Shown here: piece after piece, positions 16,762-19,892 of the stretch
How positions within the stretch are numbered: position 1 is the stretch's first letter
Layout of the letters: each line of letters opens with the position of its first letter
Source: Bacilli bacterium
Lineage (GTDB): Bacteria; Bacillota_I; Bacilli_A; RF39; UBA660
DNA length: 19,892 bases
Assembly (NCBI GenBank): GCA_017519965.1
Contig: JAFWRK010000068.1
Coordinates: 1 to 19,892, forward strand
Direction: 5' to 3'
The notes under the pieces: generated by a model
Told to the model about the DNA's origin: nothing
Seen by the model: the letters and a program-made list of their open reading frames with translations, nothing else
The model's database searches: none
Program-made: the position numbers and the translations under genes

Positions 16762-18487
16762 TTTTTATTAATACTTTAATATCTTTTTCTTTTATTCTTT
16801 CATGAAAGAAGTTATTTCCTTTTTTAATTAATTTAGGTGCATAGAAGTTTTCCATTTTAGTATTTTGATACATAAAATCATCTCCTACTTCTTCTAAATT
16901 CTCTACTATTAATTCAGTAGCATAAAAATTATTCCATAAGAAGTTTTTACCAGTTCTTTTTAATTTCTTTAGATTTGCACTATCTAGTCTAAAACTTTTA
17001 TATAAGAAGTTATCTCCTACTTCTTCTACATCTGGTAGATATATATTACTTAAGAATAATTTTTCTCTCATAAAATTATTACCTATTCTTTTTACTTTGG
17101 GTAAGTTAACATCATTACAATGATACATTTCAGGTATGAAGTTATCTCCTATTACTAGAAGATTATTAAAACTATAATGTCTTATACTACTATTATTATA
17201 AAAGAAATTGTTACCTATACTTTTTACTTTGTTGTAGAATATGCTTTCCATATTCTTATTTGAATACATAAAATTATCTTTAATTCTTAATACATTAGGT
17301 AAATCTAATTCACTTAGTTCTTCATCGTTTTTAGCAAAGTTATTACCTATACTTTTTACATTCTTAATTAATACTTTTTCTAAACTATTAGCATTCTCCA
17401 AAAAATTATTTTGAATAACTAATGCATTATTTAATTCAATTTCTTTTATGTTTCTACTACCTTTTAAGAAGTTATCTCTAACTATTTTTATGTTATTATC
17501 TTTATAACTAATTAATTGATTATATTTATCTATTGTTAATTCTATATTTTCATTAATAATTACTTTTTTAGTATTTTTATCTATTTTTATTTCTTTAATA
17601 GATTCTATATTATTTAGATTATCTACAAATCCATCATAGCTTTTATCATATGTTTTAATTGTTTTATTTTCTTTATCTAATATATATTTATCAAATACTA
17701 TATACTTTTCTTTTGGATATTTTTTTACTTCAAAGTTATCAATTATTATATTATCAGTACAATAGTAAATATTATTTTCTTCATAGTTATATTTATAATA
17801 CTTACTATCGTTTGCTTTTACATAATTGTCTAATTCAAAGTTTGTTTCGCCTTCATCTAAAATATTTAAAAAATACTCTTTTTCAAAGCTTTTAGTTAAT
17901 CCTTTAACAATATTATCTAAGTGATTGTAATATGTTGAGTCTGGTTTTTTTACAGTATGATTATATCTATTCTTAATAGATAGTGTATTATGCATACCTT
18001 TAGTAAATTGTATACTTATAGCTGATCTACCATAAGAGTCTTCTCTTTTTGGTTCTTTATACATTTCTCTTTTGATATTATCTATATCTTCTTTTATAGC
18101 AAAGAATACATAGTGTTTATTTAATCTTCCGCCATTAAAAGTACATAATGATTCCTCATGTCTATAATACTTTTTAAATTTCTGAATATCTTCTTCACTT
18201 TTACATTCGTATAAATTATATCCTACAGACTTTAATAATTCTTTAGGTGTTTTATCAGTATCTTCTACTTCTTTTTTCTCTTTTAATTGTCCATAGATAT
18301 AATCTTTAAATAAGAACTCACTATCAGAGTTTACAATATCTTCATATAAGTAAAATGAATGATTAAATGTATTATCCAATATCTTAGGTAATAATCCATC
18401 TTTCTCTAAAATGGATGGGAATAATTCTCTACATAGATGAGACATTTTTTCTCCATAATTCTTCTTTATTCTATCTAAATCTTCCAT
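16757..18487 (-). CDS. Leucine-rich-like repeat protein with uncharacterised N-terminal domain
   Basis: This 576-residue protein has no signal peptide or membrane span and is probably cytoplasmic. The N-terminal ~210 residues form a compact, well-ordered domain with blocks HEESLCTFNGGRLN, HYVFFAIKEDIDNIKRE, SIQFTKG and LSIKNRYNHTV. I do not recognise its activity. Residues ~215-335 are a lysine/tyrosine-rich spacer with beta-strand character. From residue 336 come ten consecutive repeats of exactly 22 residues, plus a partial eleventh to the end, with consensus IGNNF......L..LxLPxVxx. These look like LRR_5/BspA-type solenoid turns. The start is the ATG at 18487 with AGGGG five bases upstream; a GTG two codons earlier overlaps this site. 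It follows a terminator with almost no room for a promoter, so transcription may come from readthrough or from inside the upstream gene. A binding or scaffold role is likely for the repeats. Confidence 0.82.
   Translation of the reverse strand: MEDLDRIKKNYGEKMSHLCRELFPSILEKDGLLPKILDNTFNHSFYLYEDIVNSDSEFLFKDYIYGQLKEKKEVEDTDKTPKELLKSVGYNLYECKSEEDIQKFKKYYRHEESLCTFNGGRLNKHYVFFAIKEDIDNIKREMYKEPKREDSYGRSAISIQFTKGMHNTLSIKNRYNHTVKKPDSTYYNHLDNIVKGLTKSFEKEYFLNILDEGETNFELDNYVKANDSKYYKYNYEENNIYYCTDNIIIDNFEVKKYPKEKYIVFDKYILDKENKTIKTYDKSYDGFVDNLNNIESIKEIKIDKNTKKVIINENIELTIDKYNQLISYKDNNIKIVRDNFLKGSRNIKEIELNNALVIQNNFLENANSLEKVLIKNVKSIGNNFAKNDEELSELDLPNVLRIKDNFMYSNKNMESIFYNKVKSIGNNFFYNNSSIRHYSFNNLLVIGDNFIPEMYHCNDVNLPKVKRIGNNFMREKLFLSNIYLPDVEEVGDNFLYKSFRLDSANLKKLKRTGKNFLWNNFYATELIVENLEEVGDDFMYQNTKMENFYAPKLIKKGNNFFHERIKEKDIKVLIKK
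16823..17482 (-). repeat. Ten 66-bp coding repeats (22-residue solenoid turns)
   Basis: Ten back-to-back units of exactly 66 bp each encode the turns of the repeat protein, without a single insertion or deletion. The best-conserved part encodes (I/V)GNNF. The DNA of the units has diverged strongly, so the array is old and held by protein structure. Confidence 0.85.
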
Positions 18488-18497
18488 AAACACCCCT

Positions 18498-18530
18498 AAA
18501 ATAAAAAAGACTAAGAATCATTAGTCTTCT
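18498..18530 (-). terminator. Intrinsic terminator containing a stop codon in its stem
   Basis: An 8-bp stem (18507-18514 with 18521-18528) has a 6-nt loop and is followed on the minus transcript by UUUU-A-UUUU. The TAA stop of the upstream membrane protein (18521-18523) is the loop-side end of the 5' arm. Confidence 0.88.
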
Positions 18531-19273
18531 ATTTCAACTATTTCTGCATTAGCAGCTGATTCTGCAAAACAATTAATTAAGTATAATCTATTACTTTTTT
18601 TACCATCTTTAACTTTAAATGTTTTTACTGTTCCTATTACGTTAGCAGTGTCTCCTTCACTAAATACATTAATATAAGAATTCTTATCTGCCATAGAACA
18701 ATAAATAGTTAATGTATATTTAGAATCTTCATCTAAATATTCTAATATTAATTTATTATTTACTGAATCTACTTTTTTAACAGTACTACTAAATCTTATA
18801 AATTCTTTATAATACTTTTTATTTGTTTTTTCATAATTATTCTCAAATTCAATTGCTAAATCTATATCAGTTACATCTAATGGTTCTGAATCATATTTTA
18901 ATTTATAATTTCCTATTTCGTAATCTCTTCTACCTTGTTCTTGATTATATTTAATTACTTTATATCCTAAACCTAAATACTCTTTTGTTCCACCATCTTT
19001 ATAAGTCTTTGTATTAATAGCAAAGAATGGTCCAACATTATATTTGGATACAGCAATAACGTCTACTGTAATCATTATTAATAAAAGAACTATGATTATA
19101 AAAAATATATTTATAATTCTTTTATATAGTTTATATTTTTTATTCTTTTTATTTTTATATTCTTCTAATTCTTCTATAGAATGTGATTCAATTATTTCAG
19201 GTTCATCATATGAATATTCATCATATTCTTCTAGTTCTTCAAAGTCTTTTTTCTTTTTAAATAACTTTTTCAT
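18521..19273 (-). CDS. Membrane-anchored protein with acidic cytoplasmic tail and possible OB-fold
   Basis: This 250-residue protein starts with a basic cluster (MKKLFKKKK). An acidic Glu/Asp/Tyr-rich cytoplasmic segment (~10-40), a second lysine patch, one membrane span (~53-76) and an extracytoplasmic domain follow. Just outside the membrane is a striking conserved-looking block, VGPFFAINTKTYKDGGTKEY followed by LGLGYKVIKYNQEQGRRD. Residues ~157-236 alternate beta strands (SSTVKKVDSVNNKLILEYL, YTLTIYCS, DTANVIGTVKTFKV) in a way that suggests an OB-fold. No catalytic motif is visible. The ribosome-binding site is GAGGTG five bases before ATG. It has its own extended -10 promoter and terminator, so it can be a single-gene unit. 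The function is unknown; I would describe it as a conserved envelope protein of this lineage. Confidence 0.8.
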   Translation of the reverse strand: MKKLFKKKKDFEELEEYDEYSYDEPEIIESHSIEELEEYKNKKNKKYKLYKRIINIFFIIIVLLLIMITVDVIAVSKYNVGPFFAINTKTYKDGGTKEYLGLGYKVIKYNQEQGRRDYEIGNYKLKYDSEPLDVTDIDLAIEFENNYEKTNKKYYKEFIRFSSTVKKVDSVNNKLILEYLDEDSKYTLTIYCSMADKNSYINVFSEGDTANVIGTVKTFKVKDGKKSNRLYLINCFAESAANAEIVEIED

Positions 19274-19306
19274 ACCAACACCTCTTTTTCACTCAATTGT
19301 TAGCAT

Positions 19307-19335
19307 ATTATACCACATTTTTAATGATTTGTAAA
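19307..19335 (-). promoter_or_regulatory. Extended -10 promoter upstream of the OB-fold-like membrane protein
   Basis: On the minus strand TTTACA (19330-19335), a 17-bp spacer and TATAAT (19307-19312) preceded by TGG form an extended -10 promoter. The transcript would start about 25-30 bases before the ATG at 19273. Confidence 0.78.
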
Positions 19336-19366
19336 ATTGATAATAGTATATTTATTTATTTTACAG

Positions 19367-19489
19367 TTATTTTGTCTTCTTTTTATGGTTATAAATAGCA
19401 AGTGTCCCTTTTTTCTCTACATATTTGATTTTTAATCCTCGTTCTTCAAATATCTTTTCAATTATTTTTCTTGTGTCTTTCTTTTTCAT
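19367..19489 (-). CDS. 40-residue basic small protein downstream of a SAM riboswitch
   Basis: A short minus-strand ORF opens with ATG at 19489, preceded by an AAAGGA ribosome-binding site seven to eight bases away, and ends with TAA. The product, beginning MKKKDTRKIIEKIFEERG, is 40 residues long and highly basic. It has a predicted helix (~4-18), a strand-rich middle (LKIKYVEKKGTLAIYN) and a lysine tail. There is no membrane segment or signal peptide. It is the first and only ORF between the riboswitch terminator (19518-19553) and the next promoter (19307-19335), so it is the direct target of the switch. No terminator follows, so readthrough into the next gene is possible. I do not recognise it. 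It could be a real small protein, a leader peptide, or a remnant of a longer SAM-regulated gene. Confidence 0.6.
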   Translation of the reverse strand: MKKKDTRKIIEKIFEERGLKIKYVEKKGTLAIYNHKKKTK

Positions 19490-19517
19490 ATTCTTTTCCT
19501 TTCCAGATCACATTATC

Positions 19518-19553
19518 AAGAAAAGAAAAAGACCTTATACAAGTGTATAAGGT
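19518..19553 (-). terminator. Riboswitch expression-platform terminator
   Basis: A 9-bp GC-capped stem (ACCTTATAC with GTATAAGGT, 19532-19553) has a 4-nt loop and is followed on the minus transcript by a U-rich run (CUUUUUCUUUUCUU). A competing 7-bp hairpin pairs AUACAAG (19555-19561) with CUUGUAU (19537-19543) and would consume the terminator's 3' arm. This is the arrangement of a terminator/antiterminator switch. Confidence 0.88.
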
Positions 19554-19561
19554 TCTTGTAT

Positions 19562-19655
19562 TTATCACTCAAAGTTATACTTTGTTGGTATTACCACCTA
19601 ACTTAATAGGTTGGTGCAAGGTCACTGAGCCAATTCTCTATCTTGCTCTTGATAA
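19562..19655 (-). ncRNA. SAM-I (S-box) riboswitch aptamer
   Basis: On the minus transcript the aptamer opens with UUAUCAAGAG, the S-box signature. Its 5' P1 strand pairs with UGAUAA at 19562-19567. P2a is CAAG/CUUG (19642-19645 with 19617-19620). P2b is GAG-AAUUGG-CUC (19627-19638), matching the GGG-ACUGG-CCC of known S-boxes, with the AGUGA kink-turn side after it. P3 is ACC-A-ACCUA / UAGGU-GGU (19607-19615 with 19593-19600). GGUGGUAAUACC matches the conserved GGUGCUAAUUCC. P4 is CAAAGU/ACUUUG (19579-19584 with 19570-19575). The P2b loop UUGG can pair with CCAA (19585-19588) as the family pseudoknot. A terminator follows, so binding S-adenosylmethionine should switch expression off. The downstream gene is the 40-residue ORF. 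Confidence 0.85.
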
Positions 19656-19671
19656 TGTAAATTGTATTTCT

Positions 19672-19677
19672 ATTATA
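19672..19677 (-). promoter_or_regulatory. Probable -10 box of the riboswitch transcript
   Basis: TATAAT on the minus strand lies 17 bases before the start of aptamer stem P1, a suitable position for the transcript start. No good -35 is found at 16-18 bp (GTAAAA or TGGTAA only), so the assignment is tentative. Confidence 0.45.
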
Positions 19678-19892
19678 TTATTCTTTCTTAGTATTTTACC
19701 ACTGCCTCAAGAAATTATTTTGCATATTTTCTGTAATAATCTTCCTAATTAGTGTTGTATTCTTCATATATTGTGCTATATTTTCCACTTTTTAACCAAT
19801 ATAGTTATCTAAAAAGGTATCTAATTTTTCTGTTCGTAACATCTTAATATTTCGAACTCTTCTGTTGATTTACTATACCCAGTAATAATCTA
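19678..19892 (-). pseudogene. Possible decayed coding remnant at the right edge
   Basis: No intact gene is present in this stretch. On the minus strand, short protein-like pieces occur in shifting frames: ITGYSKSTEEFEIL near the edge, MLRTEKLDTFLDNYI starting at about 19842, and LKSGKYSTIYEEYN next to it, separated by frameshifts and stops. They could be the broken 3' end of a gene lying beyond the window, or chance open stretches in AT-rich DNA. Confidence 0.25.

Larger units (their letters stand above)
19510..19658 (-). repeat. 11-nt inverted repeat bracketing the riboswitch and terminator
   Basis: ACATTATCAAG at 19510-19520 is the exact reverse complement of 19648-19658. On the minus transcript the 5' copy contains the 5' strand of riboswitch stem P1. 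The 3' copy lies just beyond the terminator U-tract, near the ribosome-binding site of the 40-aa ORF. The two could pair over 11 bp and displace P1. Confidence 0.8.

Noticed and set aside
16823..17482. CRISPR-like array with regular 66-bp units
   Set aside because: Units are coding, diverged in DNA, contiguous without spacers, and translate to perfect 22-residue protein turns.
1317..18487. UGA read as tryptophan (code 4)
   Set aside because: All tryptophans in the genes are TGG and no conserved frame is broken by TGA. Under code 4 an AT-rich genome would use mostly TGA for Trp.
19340..19366. Terminator after the 40-aa ORF
   Set aside because: TGTAAAAT and ATTTTACA could pair, but the loop is about 20 nt, there is no U-tract, and one arm is the -35 region of the next promoter.
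19562..19655. T-box leader instead of an S-box
   Set aside because: GGUGGUAAUACC loosely recalls a T-box, but it lacks UGGNACCGCG, and stem I is absent. The UUAUCAAGAG/P2b/P3/P4 layout fits SAM-I in every helix.
19471..19752. Plus-strand ORF of 93 codons at the right end
   Set aside because: It crosses the SAM-I aptamer and terminator antisense, and has no ribosome-binding site. The structured RNA on the other strand explains the sequence better.
1..19892. tRNA, rRNA, insertion sequence or prophage genes
   Set aside because: I read both strands for cloverleaf, transposase and phage signatures and found none.

Overview
The window comes from a very AT-rich, low-GC Gram-positive bacterium. Gene starts carry strong GGAGG/AGGTG ribosome-binding sites, promoters are TTGACA/TATAAT-like, and proteins are rich in Lys, Asn, Ile and Tyr. 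Envelope genes are Firmicutes-type: an LCP ligase, an LtaS-type sulfatase and a secreted glucosaminidase. Trp is always TGG inside the genes, so the standard code applies, but none of the 13 complete genes ends in TGA. An uncultured gut Bacilli lineage (RF39-like) fits this, but that placement is inference.

Left part (1-7280). A partial Asn/Lys-rich protein with no recognised family runs off the left edge. It lies downstream of a 1241-residue secreted glucosaminidase-type protein with Ig-like repeats. A 199-bp divergent intergenic region with a 10-bp-period TTTGACAA direct repeat separates this from the only convincing plus-strand gene, an LCP (LytR-CpsA-Psr) protein with a PASTA-like module. 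That gene ends in a bidirectional terminator.

Middle part (7279-13480), all minus strand. One unit encodes an LtaS-like phosphoglycerol transferase and a small membrane-anchored protein, from a good promoter at 10005-10033. Upstream of it is a second unit: a small anchored protein, a sensor with two solute-binding-like domains and a degenerate GGDEF (DGNEF) domain, and a YihY-family membrane protein. It has its own promoter and terminator.

Right part (13486-19892), also minus strand. The gatC-gatA-gatB operon encodes the tRNA-dependent amidotransferase. Upstream of it are a protein with ten exact 22-residue leucine-rich-like repeats and an acidic-tailed membrane protein with a possible OB-fold. 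Next come a 40-codon basic ORF and, upstream of that ORF, a SAM-I (S-box) riboswitch with an intrinsic terminator. The last ~230 bases hold no intact gene.

Most genes concern envelope building: LCP ligation of wall polymers, a teichoic-acid-type transferase, wall hydrolysis, and several single-span proteins of unknown role. The most unusual features are the SAM-I riboswitch serving a 40-aa ORF, the 11-nt inverted repeat bracketing that riboswitch, the degenerate GGDEF sensor, and the recurrent placement of stop codons in or against terminator hairpins.
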